A stretch of 64,000 nt of DNA from Bathymodiolus thermophilus thioautotrophic gill symbiont (GTDB lineage: Bacteria; Pseudomonadota; Gammaproteobacteria; PS1; Pseudothioglobaceae). A program made the translations under genes and the position numbers. Each line of letters opens with the position of its first letter. Positions within the stretch are counted from its first letter, which is position 1. Under the pieces are notes generated by a model that searched no databases, was not told the DNA's origin, and saw only the letters and a program-made list of their open reading frames with translations. Positions 46,346 through 54,592 of this stretch are shown here, in pieces. The stretch is taken from NCBI RefSeq assembly GCF_003711265.1, contig NZ_CP024634.1, positions 1,612,001 through 1,676,000 on the forward strand. Direction: 5' to 3'.

Positions 46346-48106
46346 TCAACCTTTGAGCCATTGTTTTTGTCGTTTTAAGGTAGTTTTGTTTGCTTTGCTA
46401 TTGAGTGTTAAAGTGGCGTGTATTTTTTCACCATGGGTAATAGTAAGCGGTATTTCACTAGGCAATTCATCTCTTAAAATGTTAATTTTAATACCTTCAC
46501 CTTCGCCATAACCATCCATCACTTTTCCCAATGTTTTGGCGGGTACTTCGTTGCCATTAATATTAACTATTTTGTCCCCGACATACAGTCCTGATAGTTG
46601 TGCGCAAGTGTTGTCAAAAATATGAGTAATAACGGCATATTTTTGTGTGTTATTAATGGCAAATCCAAATTTTGATAAATCATTTTGCTTGTGATTAAAT
46701 TCGCAATTGATGCCGATATATTCAAAAGCTTGCTTGAGTGGCAAGTCGTCCACACCATATAAATACTGAGCAAAAAAGGCATTAAAATCACTTTGGGTTA
46801 AATGCTCAACCACTCGTTGCGCAGTATCGTCTTCCAATCCAGTTGTTTGGTAATTGTCCCAAATTAGGCGTAAAACTTCATCTAATGTGTGTTTGTCATT
46901 CGTGCGTTTGCGTATTTCAATATCCAGTACAAATGCCAATAGTGCGCCTTTGGTATAGTAACTGACAATCGCATTTGGTGCATTTTCATCTTGTTGATAG
47001 AATTTAGTCCACGCATCAAAACTAGATGCCGCCAGTGATTGTTTGTAGCGACCATGCCCTTGTTGCACTTTGGTAATGGTTTGTGCAAATAGGCTTAAAT
47101 ATTGTTCAACAGAAAGCAGTTCAGCACGCAATAACGAGAGTTCGTCATAATAAGAAGTCCAGCCTTCAAATATCCACAGTTGTTCGGTGTAATTTTCACC
47201 ACTCATATTCAGTTTGTGAAAACTGGCGGGTTTGATGGTTTTTATCCACCATGCGTGAAAATATTCATGAGAGCAAAGTGCCAAAAAGCGAGTGTATTCA
47301 GGTGTGATGTCAGGTTGATCTTGAGTGGGCAATTCCTTCCTAGCGCAAATTAAACTGCTGGATTTTTTATGCTCTAAACCGCCATAATCCTTACCAGTTG
47401 CCAAGGTTAAAAATAAATAATCATCAAAAGGAATATGCCCACCAAAGAAATTAATGTGATGCGTGCAAATGCGTATTAAATCAGTTCGCAATCTATCGAT
47501 ATCAGTGGAATGCTCGCCAGTAATAGTCATGGCGTGCGGCGTGTTTGCTAGGCTAAATTCAAAACGGGTAAAATCTGCCATTTCAACAGGATGATCAATT
47601 AAATCTAGGTAGTTGTTGGCGGTATAAATTTCACCCTCTTTTTGCTTGTCTTTTAGTGTCAAACTGGTTGCACAACGCCACTGCCCTATGACTGCATCTC
47701 TAGGGTAGTTAATCAAAACTTCACACGGGCTGTCTTCAAAACCAAGTGGCTGTAAAAACACGCTACTGCCATTAAAAAACGCACGCTGATTACTTAAATA
47801 AGCACAGCGCACCGACAAATCAAAGGCATAAACTTCATAAATCAGTGTTATTTTTTGCTTGCAAGGTTGAGTAATCCAATGGTTTTTATCAAGCTTCTTA
47901 ATGTTAATTTCTTGCTTGTTGCTGTGTGCTTTAATGCTAACAATATGCTTGGAAAAATCACGAATTAAATAACTGCCAAGAATCCAGTTTGGTAATGAAA
48001 ATATTTGCCCCATTGGATTAGGGTTATCCAGTGTTAAGTGTACTTCAAAAATATGTGCATTGGTATTTTTGGGTGTTATTTGATACTGGATAAGGCTGTT
48101 ACTCAT
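46346..48106 (-). CDS. M61-family metallopeptidase with PDZ domain
   Basis: A 586-residue zinc aminopeptidase of the glycyl-aminopeptidase family. The N-terminal beta domain is followed by the catalytic SHEYFHAWW (HExxH) near residue 275-285 with the downstream ExxS/T region GWTSYYDELSL as further ligands. A PDZ-like domain (YAVITHIFDNTCAQLSGLYVGDKIVNINGNEV, core GLYVGDKIVNINGNEV) closes the protein. No signal peptide is visible, so cytoplasmic. It overlaps the TolC-family gene by four bases. Confidence 0.9.
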   Translation of the reverse strand: MSNSLIQYQITPKNTNAHIFEVHLTLDNPNPMGQIFSLPNWILGSYLIRDFSKHIVSIKAHSNKQEINIKKLDKNHWITQPCKQKITLIYEVYAFDLSVRCAYLSNQRAFFNGSSVFLQPLGFEDSPCEVLINYPRDAVIGQWRCATSLTLKDKQKEGEIYTANNYLDLIDHPVEMADFTRFEFSLANTPHAMTITGEHSTDIDRLRTDLIRICTHHINFFGGHIPFDDYLFLTLATGKDYGGLEHKKSSSLICARKELPTQDQPDITPEYTRFLALCSHEYFHAWWIKTIKPASFHKLNMSGENYTEQLWIFEGWTSYYDELSLLRAELLSVEQYLSLFAQTITKVQQGHGRYKQSLAASSFDAWTKFYQQDENAPNAIVSYYTKGALLAFVLDIEIRKRTNDKHTLDEVLRLIWDNYQTTGLEDDTAQRVVEHLTQSDFNAFFAQYLYGVDDLPLKQAFEYIGINCEFNHKQNDLSKFGFAINNTQKYAVITHIFDNTCAQLSGLYVGDKIVNINGNEVPAKTLGKVMDGYGEGEGIKINILRDELPSEIPLTITHGEKIHATLTLNSKANKTTLKRQKQWLKG

Positions 48107-49476
48107 TTTACTAGTTGATCAACAGTGGCTTTGAATTTAAGCACGGTTTTTTGATAATTCTTGGCAACTTGCGCATAATTTAGTTGCGCATTTTGTTCAT
48201 TGTTTTGTGCATTGATAACAAAACTTGCTTGTCCATTGCTGTCGTTATAACGCTTTTTTTCCTCTGTGGTGCGTGCTTTGGCAATGTCAATTTGCGTTTG
48301 GTTAGCGTGTAACAGTTGTTCCAATAAGCCAATTTTCTCCTTGAGCGTTTTTGCTTGCATATAAAGATTAAGCCATTGTTCTTGTCGGGCTTGCTTTAAA
48401 TTTAACAGTTGAATATTGGCTTTATTGATATTGCTGTTACTTTCAATGCCGCCCAGTGGATAAGACAAACCCAAGCCAATTTTCCAAGTCGGGCTTTGTC
48501 GTGTGAATGCATCTGAATAGCTACCATGCTCGCCTGCGCTACTTACACCTAAATTCAAGTCTAATTTTGCCTTGGATTTATCCTTAAAACTCTGTAATTG
48601 GCGTTTGAAGGTTTTTTGCGTTAAAGCGTTTATTTTTAACACTCTGGCGTGGTCTGACAAATATTTCTTTAAAGCCATTGCTTGCAAGTTGTGGGTTTGA
48701 TATAAATCGGTATCGGCCACCGCCTTGGTAAAATCTAAACTCAGGGTGATGGCGATTTCATGGCGTAACAAAGTTAAATCTTGCTGCGCTTGTAACAACT
48801 GCTGATTTGCCCGTTGATAAGCATCTTGTTGCAACAAAACATCCACTTTTTCAACCACCGAAGCTGCGTATTTTTGCTTCACTAAATTTAACTCTTTCCC
48901 AGCAAGTGCCAATCGATGTTCATTAATTAATTGCCGCTCTTGTGCATACGCCAAATCAATAAAGCGCTCCAGTTTTGCCAAAATAAAACTTTCTTCTGCT
49001 TCTAAGCGCTCTAGCGTATTTTTATCAATAGAAATTTGTGCCACATCAGCATTCAGGCGGTCGTTAATGCCACTCTTATTTCTTAACAATGGATGCTTAT
49101 AATCAACTGAAAACTGACTGCGCACACTGCCAATGTCTTTGCTTTTATCTGTCAAAATGTGTTTGAAGGTAATATTGCCACCTGTATTGGCATATTTTCT
49201 AGTTGCAAAAACACCTACTGAAGTGGTGTTTAATTGGTCGTAAACACTTGCGTCTATATTGTCAGCATTTTCGCTTTTGTAATAACCATCCAAGGCAACC
49301 ATCCAATCTTCATTGGCGCCTGTTGCCTGCTTTTCAATTTGTTTGATTTGACTTGATAGCGCTTGCTGATTAAAAAAAGGATGTGTGTTGCGCAATTGCT
49401 TGACAAATGCTTGTGTGCTTAGTGCCTGAACATTCATAGCACCTAATAGCGCCAAAATAGTTAAAATTCGTTTCAC
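48103..49476 (-). CDS. TolC-family outer-membrane protein
   Basis: 457 residues: signal peptide (MKRILTILALLGAMNVQA) then the duplicated coiled-coil/beta architecture of outer-membrane efflux proteins; the C-terminal half has ATWKIGLGLSYPLGG-like strand sequence (PTWKIGLGLSYPLGGIESN). No membrane-fusion protein or pump gene lies beside it, so the inner-membrane partner is elsewhere. Coupled by a four-base overlap to aroK upstream. Confidence 0.8.
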   Translation of the reverse strand: MKRILTILALLGAMNVQALSTQAFVKQLRNTHPFFNQQALSSQIKQIEKQATGANEDWMVALDGYYKSENADNIDASVYDQLNTTSVGVFATRKYANTGGNITFKHILTDKSKDIGSVRSQFSVDYKHPLLRNKSGINDRLNADVAQISIDKNTLERLEAEESFILAKLERFIDLAYAQERQLINEHRLALAGKELNLVKQKYAASVVEKVDVLLQQDAYQRANQQLLQAQQDLTLLRHEIAITLSLDFTKAVADTDLYQTHNLQAMALKKYLSDHARVLKINALTQKTFKRQLQSFKDKSKAKLDLNLGVSSAGEHGSYSDAFTRQSPTWKIGLGLSYPLGGIESNSNINKANIQLLNLKQARQEQWLNLYMQAKTLKEKIGLLEQLLHANQTQIDIAKARTTEEKKRYNDSNGQASFVINAQNNEQNAQLNYAQVAKNYQKTVLKFKATVDQLVK

Positions 49477-49991
49477 TTTAATACCGCCTTTTTAATGTCG
49501 TTAATAATGGCATAGAGTTTTCTACCCGTGGTGTCAATGACCACATTGGCCACTTCTTGATAAAACCCCTCTCTGGCATTCAACAAATCACGAATGGTTT
49601 GCTCTCGGTTGTTTGATTGCTCTAGTAAAGGGCGTGATTTAGATCTTGCGGTGCGTTTAACCAATTGTTCAGCACTTGAGGATAAATACACCACAAAACA
49701 ATTTTGCTTAAGTAAAGCACGGTTTTCCTCTTTGATCACAATGCCACCACCTGTGGCAATGACAACATTAGGAATTTTACACAAATCCTCAAGCATCTGC
49801 ATTTCACGCTGACGAAATCCTGCTTCGCCTTCTATGTCAAAAATATGTTCAATTGCCACACCAGTGCGTGCGACAATTTCAAAATCAGTATCAAAAAAAT
49901 CTCGTTTTAACACGCAAGCAAGGCGACGACCAACGGATGTTTTGCCACAACCCATTGGCCCCACTAATACAATATTAATAAATTTGTCCAT
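49473..49991 (-). CDS. aroK: Shikimate kinase
   Basis: Phosphorylates shikimate in aromatic amino-acid synthesis. 172 residues with Walker A (GPMGCGKTSVGRRLA), the DTDFEI shikimate-binding motif near residue 34, the GEAGFRQRE block and the ATGGGIV loop. aroB, the usual neighbour, is not adjacent here. Confidence 0.96.
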   Translation of the reverse strand: MDKFINIVLVGPMGCGKTSVGRRLACVLKRDFFDTDFEIVARTGVAIEHIFDIEGEAGFRQREMQMLEDLCKIPNVVIATGGGIVIKEENRALLKQNCFVVYLSSSAEQLVKRTARSKSRPLLEQSNNREQTIRDLLNAREGFYQEVANVVIDTTGRKLYAIINDIKKAVLK

Positions 49992-50004
49992 GACGAAATT
50001 GTGA

Positions 50005-50184
50005 TTACATTAATTCGTATTTTGCACCGCAATACGGACAAACTGCACGACCTTTGTCGTTAAATTGCAAAAATACCTTGGGGTGCATATTCCATTTTTT
50101 CACCCCTTTAGGTGGGCAATGTACCGGCAAATCTGCCGCCTCTATCCCATTAAAATTCATATACTTTTTCTGGAAATCACTCAT
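50005..50184 (-). CDS. Zinc-finger CHCC-domain protein
   Basis: A 59-residue protein with ligands in LPVHCPPKG, a HPKVFLQF core and CPYCGAKYEL, the zf-CHCC pattern (NDUFS6-like). The ATG at 50184 is fixed by an excellent GGAGG site six bases upstream; the longer in-frame start at 50220 overlaps ilvE. It follows ilvE by 11 bases. Such proteins appear beside respiratory and amino-acid genes in many proteobacteria; role unknown. Confidence 0.85.
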   Translation of the reverse strand: MSDFQKKYMNFNGIEAADLPVHCPPKGVKKWNMHPKVFLQFNDKGRAVCPYCGAKYELM

Positions 50185-50195
50185 ATCTGCCTCCA

Positions 50196-51125
50196 TTAAC
50201 AACTTCCCTTGGCAATCCAATGTTGATATTGCTTATTACGGCCATACACACAATCAAAATACAAACTCTGTAATTGCTCGGTAATAGGGCCGCGTGTGCC
50301 TGTGCCAATAGCACGATTGTCTAACTCACGAATGGGTGTTACCTCTGCTGCTGTTCCCGTGAAAAAAGCTTCGTCTGCACAATACACTTCATCACGAGTA
50401 ATGCGCTTTTCAATAACTTTATAGCCTAAACCACTTGCCAAGGTAAAAATCGTATCACGGGTAATACCTGCCAATGCCGAGGTCAAATCAGGTGTATAAA
50501 TCACCCCATCACGCACAATAAAAATATTCTCGCCACTGCCTTCAGCCACAAAACCATCCACATCTAATAATAACGCCTCATCATAGCCATCTGTCAATGC
50601 TTCTTGCAATGCCAACATTGAATTAATATAATTGCCATTCGCCTTGGCTTTGGTCATAGAAATATTAACATGATGACGCATATAACTTGAGGTGCGAATG
50701 CGCAACCCATTTTTCATATTGTCCTCACCTAAATACGAACCCCATTCCCACGCTGCAACAATGGTATGCACTTTTAAATTGTCAGCACGCAATCCCATAC
50801 CTTCTGAGCCGTAAAAACACATGGGACGAATATAGGCGCTGTCTAAATTGTTCTTAGCCACCGAATCTCTTTGCGCTTGATTGATTTCCTCTTTAGAAAA
50901 GCCAATATTCATATTCATAATTTTGGCAGAGTTGAACAATCTATTGGTATGCTCTTCTAAGCGAAATATCGCCGCCCCTTGGTCAGTTTGATAAGCGCGA
51001 ACGCCTTCAAACACTCCCATGCCGTAATGCAATGTGTGTGTTAATACATGGACTTTAGCATCACGCCAATCTACCCACTTACCATCAAACCAAATCAAAC
51101 CATCTCTATCTTCAAATCCTGACAT
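50196..51125 (-). CDS. ilvE: Branched-chain amino-acid aminotransferase
   Basis: PLP enzyme making or degrading Leu, Ile and Val. 309 residues of fold type IV: LHYGMGVFEGVRAY at the N terminus, the catalytic lysine in MTKAKANGNYINSMLA near residue 160, DEALLLDVDGFVAEGSGENIF and the TGTAAEVTPI end motif. It starts three bases after the lysC stop, so lysC-ilvE-zf form an operon. Confidence 0.95.
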   Translation of the reverse strand: MSGFEDRDGLIWFDGKWVDWRDAKVHVLTHTLHYGMGVFEGVRAYQTDQGAAIFRLEEHTNRLFNSAKIMNMNIGFSKEEINQAQRDSVAKNNLDSAYIRPMCFYGSEGMGLRADNLKVHTIVAAWEWGSYLGEDNMKNGLRIRTSSYMRHHVNISMTKAKANGNYINSMLALQEALTDGYDEALLLDVDGFVAEGSGENIFIVRDGVIYTPDLTSALAGITRDTIFTLASGLGYKVIEKRITRDEVYCADEAFFTGTAAEVTPIRELDNRAIGTGTRGPITEQLQSLYFDCVYGRNKQYQHWIAKGSC

Positions 51126-51128
51126 TTT

Positions 51129-52352
51129 TCATTCCTTATCTAAACCAAAAGCAGCGTGCAACGAACGCACCGCCAATTCTAAATATTTCTCACCAATAAC
51201 CACCGATATCTTAATTTCAGAAGTGGAAATCATTTGAATGTTCACATTTTCCTGATGTAATACCTCAAACATTTGTGCTGCAATACCTGCATGTGAACGC
51301 ATACCAATGCCCACCAAAGACACCTTAACCACTTTGTCATCACTTTGCACCGCCTTAGCCTCTAATTCATTACAAATACTTTGTAAAATCGTTTGCGCCC
51401 TATCAAAATCATTACGATGCACAGTAAAGGCAAAATTGGTCAAACCTTCTCGTGCCGAAACACTTTGTACAATCATATCTACTTCAATATTTGCTTCACT
51501 AATCGGTTTGAGGATTTTATACGCAATCCCCGGTTCGTCGGGCACGCCAATTAAACTAAGTTTTGCCTCATCTTTATTGTGTGCAATGCCTGAAATAACT
51601 GCTTGTTCCATAATATTTTCCTCACTGGTAATTAAGGTACCTATCGGATTGTCAATCAGAGATGACAACACCCTTAAAGGTACTTTGTATTTTGATGCAA
51701 ATTCCACACTGCGAATTTGCAAAACTTTTGAGCCAAGTGATGCCATTTCTAACATTTCCTCATAACTCACTGTGTTCATTTTTCTCGCATTTGGCTCAAT
51801 GCGTGGGTCAGTGGTGTAAACACCATCAACATCGGTATAAATTTGACACTCGTCTGCCTTTAATGCCGCCGCCAATGCCACCGCCGTCGTATCTGACCCT
51901 CCTCGACCTAGCGTGGTAATATTACCCTGTTCATCCACCCCTTGAAACCCAGCAACTACCACGATTTTGCCTGCATTCAAACTGGCATGAATACGGTGAT
52001 CATCAATAGATTTAATACGCGCTTTGCCGTGTGCAGAATCTGTTGTAATGCGCACTTGCGAACCTGTGTATGAAATTGCCTCACAACCCAATTGTTGTAA
52101 CGCCATAGCCAACAACGAAATGGTTACCTGCTCACCTGTGGTTAGCAAAACATCCATTTCCCTTAAAGATGGCGTATCCTGAATTTGTTGTGCAAGCTCA
52201 GTCATACGATTCGTCTCGCCACTCATCGCCGATACACTTACAACAAGTTTGTCGCCATTAGCAACAAAAGTTTTAATTTTCTCAGCAACCGCCTGAATTC
52301 GCTCTACCGAACCAACCGAAGTACCACCATATTTTTGAACAATTAACGCCAT
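51129..52352 (-). CDS. lysC: Aspartate kinase
   Basis: First step of the aspartate family of amino acids. 407 residues: N-terminal kinase domain (VQKYGGTSVGSVERI, TLGRGGSDTTAVALAAAL, CQIYTDVDGVYTTDPRI) and a C-terminal pair of ACT domains (GVPDEPGIAYKIL, VGIGMRSHAGIAAQMF), implying lysine/threonine feedback control. First gene of the operon. Confidence 0.96.
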   Translation of the reverse strand: MALIVQKYGGTSVGSVERIQAVAEKIKTFVANGDKLVVSVSAMSGETNRMTELAQQIQDTPSLREMDVLLTTGEQVTISLLAMALQQLGCEAISYTGSQVRITTDSAHGKARIKSIDDHRIHASLNAGKIVVVAGFQGVDEQGNITTLGRGGSDTTAVALAAALKADECQIYTDVDGVYTTDPRIEPNARKMNTVSYEEMLEMASLGSKVLQIRSVEFASKYKVPLRVLSSLIDNPIGTLITSEENIMEQAVISGIAHNKDEAKLSLIGVPDEPGIAYKILKPISEANIEVDMIVQSVSAREGLTNFAFTVHRNDFDRAQTILQSICNELEAKAVQSDDKVVKVSLVGIGMRSHAGIAAQMFEVLHQENVNIQMISTSEIKISVVIGEKYLELAVRSLHAAFGLDKE

Positions 52353-52421
52353 TAAGTCATCTATTAAATAAATTTCTTAAGATTATACCTTTATCCGCTT
52401 TTATGCTTTCTATTTTTATGT

Positions 52422-52470
52422 GGCCTTTGCATAAATATAGACGATTGGCAAAATTCAATGTTGACCAAGC
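52422..52470. repeat. Solo MITE-A end upstream of lysC
   Basis: TGGCCTTTGCATAAATATAGACGATTGGCAAAATTCAATG without a right end. It marks the left border of the accessory island. Confidence 0.55.
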
Positions 52471-52611
52471 AAATGAAAGCAAATAATTTATAATTCACAG
52501 TTTGAATTTACATCATAAGCACAGCACTCAGTAGTTGCTCAAAGAGTACATTAGCCACTCTTTAATCCGACAAAAAAAAGAGTGAAACATGTGAAAATAC
52601 ACAATTAACCT

Positions 52612-53490
52612 ATGGGCAAAGATGCCATAATTTACCTCCTGAATAAACAAGAATATAATCAAACCTTTATCGCCAAATCAATGGGTAGAAGTAAGTCAAC
52701 TATTTCCAGAGAATTGTCTCACAATACCAGTAAAAAAGAGGCTATCGCCACAAATAAGCCAATGGGTTTGCTTGCGAAAGACTAAAACCATAAGACTTAC
52801 CGTTGCAGTTAAACACCATGAGACCTTTGCATAAATATGAATGATTAGCAAAATTCAATTTTTACCCACTTGATAATTTTCTTAAACCTTGTCCTGGTAG
52901 GAATAAGGCTGGGTTTAAAACATTAGCAAGTGGGTGAAAAGTGGATTCTTAATGATTATTCATATTTATGCAAAGGTCTTATTATATTAGTAACAGACCA
53001 AAAGAGTATTGGAGCCTCAAACAAATCGCAGGGCATTTAGAATTAGATAAGAAGATTAAAATCAGCACCGAAACCACCTACCGCTTTGTCTTGCAAGGCA
53101 AAGCGGTAGGTGGGGCGCTTTACAAATACCTACGCCAGCATAAGAAATGCCGTAAACGCTATGGAAAAAATGATTATCAAGACAGGATACTTATAAACCA
53201 TATTGATATTAATGAATACCCATTATGGTTGAGTAGGCGTACTCGTATTGGCAACTGAGAAGTTGCTTGATGATTAGCAAAGGACATAAAGGTAACTTCG
53301 CCACCCTTGCTGAACGCAAGAGTAGGTTTTCTCTTGCATGCCCATCATCAACAAAACTGCACAAGTTACAAAAATATTATTAACAAATTACTTACGCCAA
53401 CTTTTGACGACAGTTGAGAGTTTAGTTAGCATAATGAGTTAACTAAAATATTAAACTGTGATACTTATTTTACTAAACCGTACCATAGTA
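52612..53490 (+). pseudogene. IS30-family transposase relic (copy A), split by MITE-A
   Basis: Fragments of one IS30 transposase: an N-terminal helix-turn-helix (YNQTFIAKSMGRSKSTISREL) at 52640-52720, then past the MITE the central part (LELDKKIKISTETTYRFVLQG, LYKYLRQHKKCRKRYGKN) at 53035-53180, and degraded catalytic-domain sequence (NELTKILNCDTYFTKPYHS) near 53440-53490. Several stops and frameshifts make it non-functional. It lies upstream of cysteine-rich gene A in a segment repeated at 57150. Confidence 0.85.
52820..52979. repeat. Full-length MITE-A (160 bp) inside IS30 relic A
   Basis: Ends GAGACCTTTGCATAAATATG and CATATTTATGCAAAGGTCT. The interior TTAAACCTTGTCCTGG and AGGCTGGGTTTAAAA pair, with ACCCACTTGATAATTTTC opposite the GCAAGTGGGTGAAAAG arm, giving a long imperfect hairpin. 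Confidence 0.9.
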
Positions 53491-53586
53491 CACTTATGGA
53501 TTGAATTTTCTAATTTTGCCAATTATCCACACTTGCACAAAGATCTCAATAATATTTATTATTCAAACAAATGGGCTTGCGGAAAC

Positions 53587-53994
53587 CTAAGAGCAATCAC
53601 CGTATCTTGGGCAATCGCCATCAAGGTCACATCCGTTATCCCAATCTGCCTTGTTTGTTTTCCCTAAATGAAAGGTAAAAGAAACTGGAGTCCCAGATCG
53701 TGAATAACACTGTAACCCAGAATTTCCATAACCACAAGCACTATTCTGGCTTGACTTAGGGCAAGTGCAGCCAATTTGAAAAACATCTTTTGTTTGCTCA
53801 GCTATAAACTTAAAAAATATTCTATTGTTAGTACCCGATGTAATATTTATCTTATCGCCTGCCTGGATCACATCGCCAACTTCTAAGCCCGATATCGATG
53901 AACAACAGATATCTGTACACCTTACATCCTCCTTTTCTTTTGTTGTATTTACTATCGTTATATTCACCCTAACATCGTTTTCATTTTCTGCCAT
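53587..53994 (-). CDS. Small cysteine-rich protein, copy A (novel family)
   Basis: 135 residues from the ATG at 53994 (MAENENDVRVNITIVN); five further in-frame residues are possible to 54009. No signal peptide or membrane segment. It has ten cysteines, in three groups: RCTDICCSS, the central GCTCPKSSQNSACGYGNSGLQCY and the tail DNGCDLDGDCPRYGDCS. The rest looks all-beta. The middle and tail are shared nearly unchanged with copies at 56316 and 58088. It is not a family I can name. Some features loosely recall thaumatin-like proteins (IVN start, GLQC followed by a hydrophobic strand and ADW). A strong promoter precedes it. Confidence 0.75.
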   Translation of the reverse strand: MAENENDVRVNITIVNTTKEKEDVRCTDICCSSISGLEVGDVIQAGDKINITSGTNNRIFFKFIAEQTKDVFQIGCTCPKSSQNSACGYGNSGLQCYSRSGTPVSFTFHLGKTNKADWDNGCDLDGDCPRYGDCS

Positions 53995-54025
53995 AATATT
54001 AACCATCATTTATAATAAAAATAAT

Positions 54026-54055
54026 ATTATAGCAAAAATTTTATATGGATTTCAA
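54026..54055 (-). promoter_or_regulatory. Promoter of cysteine-rich gene A
   Basis: On the minus strand TTGAAA (54050-54055), 18 bases, TATAAT (54026-54031). The same TTGAAA-18-TATAAT with identical spacer is kept upstream of copy B. The -10 is about 17 bases before the first ATG, so the leader is very short. Confidence 0.75.
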
Positions 54056-54080
54056 CCTAAATTTAAAAAAATATTAAATT

Positions 54081-54256
54081 AAGATTTTTGTATAAATGAT
54101 GAGCGATTAGCAAAAGACGAATTCAATTTTTACCCAATTGATTATTTTTTTTAAACCTTGTCCCAGAAAGGGTAAAACCGCCTCCATTAAAAGATTATTG
54201 TCGCTAGAGAGATTGCCAAATGGGTATGATTATTCATACTTATACTAAGAACCTCT
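54081..54256. repeat. Decayed MITE-A downstream border of duplication A
   Basis: AAGATTTTTGTATAAATGATGAGCGATTAGCAAA at the left and CATACTTATACTAAGAACCTC at the right, with TACCCAATTGATTATTTTTTTT inside. It matches the copy at 58581 more closely than other MITE-A elements, as expected from the duplication. Confidence 0.65.
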
Positions 54257-54358
54257 ATCTAGTGAACCGATCCTTAATGCGGATGATTGTATTGTGTTTT
54301 ATAAGCATCAAAAATTTCATAAAACACTGGGTATAAAAACCAATCGATATATCAAAAT

Positions 54359-54469
54359 ATTCAAAAAAAAATAAAATGAATAATAGCGCTTAATCATCCA
54401 AGTATTTTTACTGTCAATACTTGGATGGAAATGAATGTCAAATTGTTTGGTTTATTTTTTGGAAATGGT
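54359..54469. repeat. MITE-B copy (111 bp)
   Basis: TTCAAAAAAAAATAAAATGAATAAT at the left, an internal hairpin CCAAGTATTTTTACTGTCAATACTTGG, and GTCAAATTGTTTGGTTTATTTTTTGGAAATGG at the right (complement of the left end). No gene in 54256-54592 apart from a short transposase-like tail at 54255-54350. Confidence 0.65.
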
Positions 54470-54592
54470 GTTAAGCGATAAAGAGAGCTCTCTATATCTA
54501 TAAATCGACCCATAGCAAGAAATTTTAAAAAAACCACCAAGGGCTTTGAAATAAGGTACACTATATTTTTGCTTAACAAAGAATATTTTATT

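Larger units (their letters stand above)
52612..54360. repeat. Segmental duplication, copy A
   Basis: The order IS30 N-part, MITE-A, IS30 C-part, cysteine-rich gene (minus), decayed MITE-A, then a short transposase-like tail (PILNADDCIVFYKHQKFHKTL) is repeated at 57150-58838. The MITE interrupts the IS30 relic at the same point in both copies, so duplication followed that insertion. Confidence 0.8.

Noticed and set aside
54255-54350. Short coding tail PILNADDCIVFYKHQKFHKTL as a gene
   Set aside because: Too short and repeated only as duplication debris at 58745; probably the end of a lost transposase.
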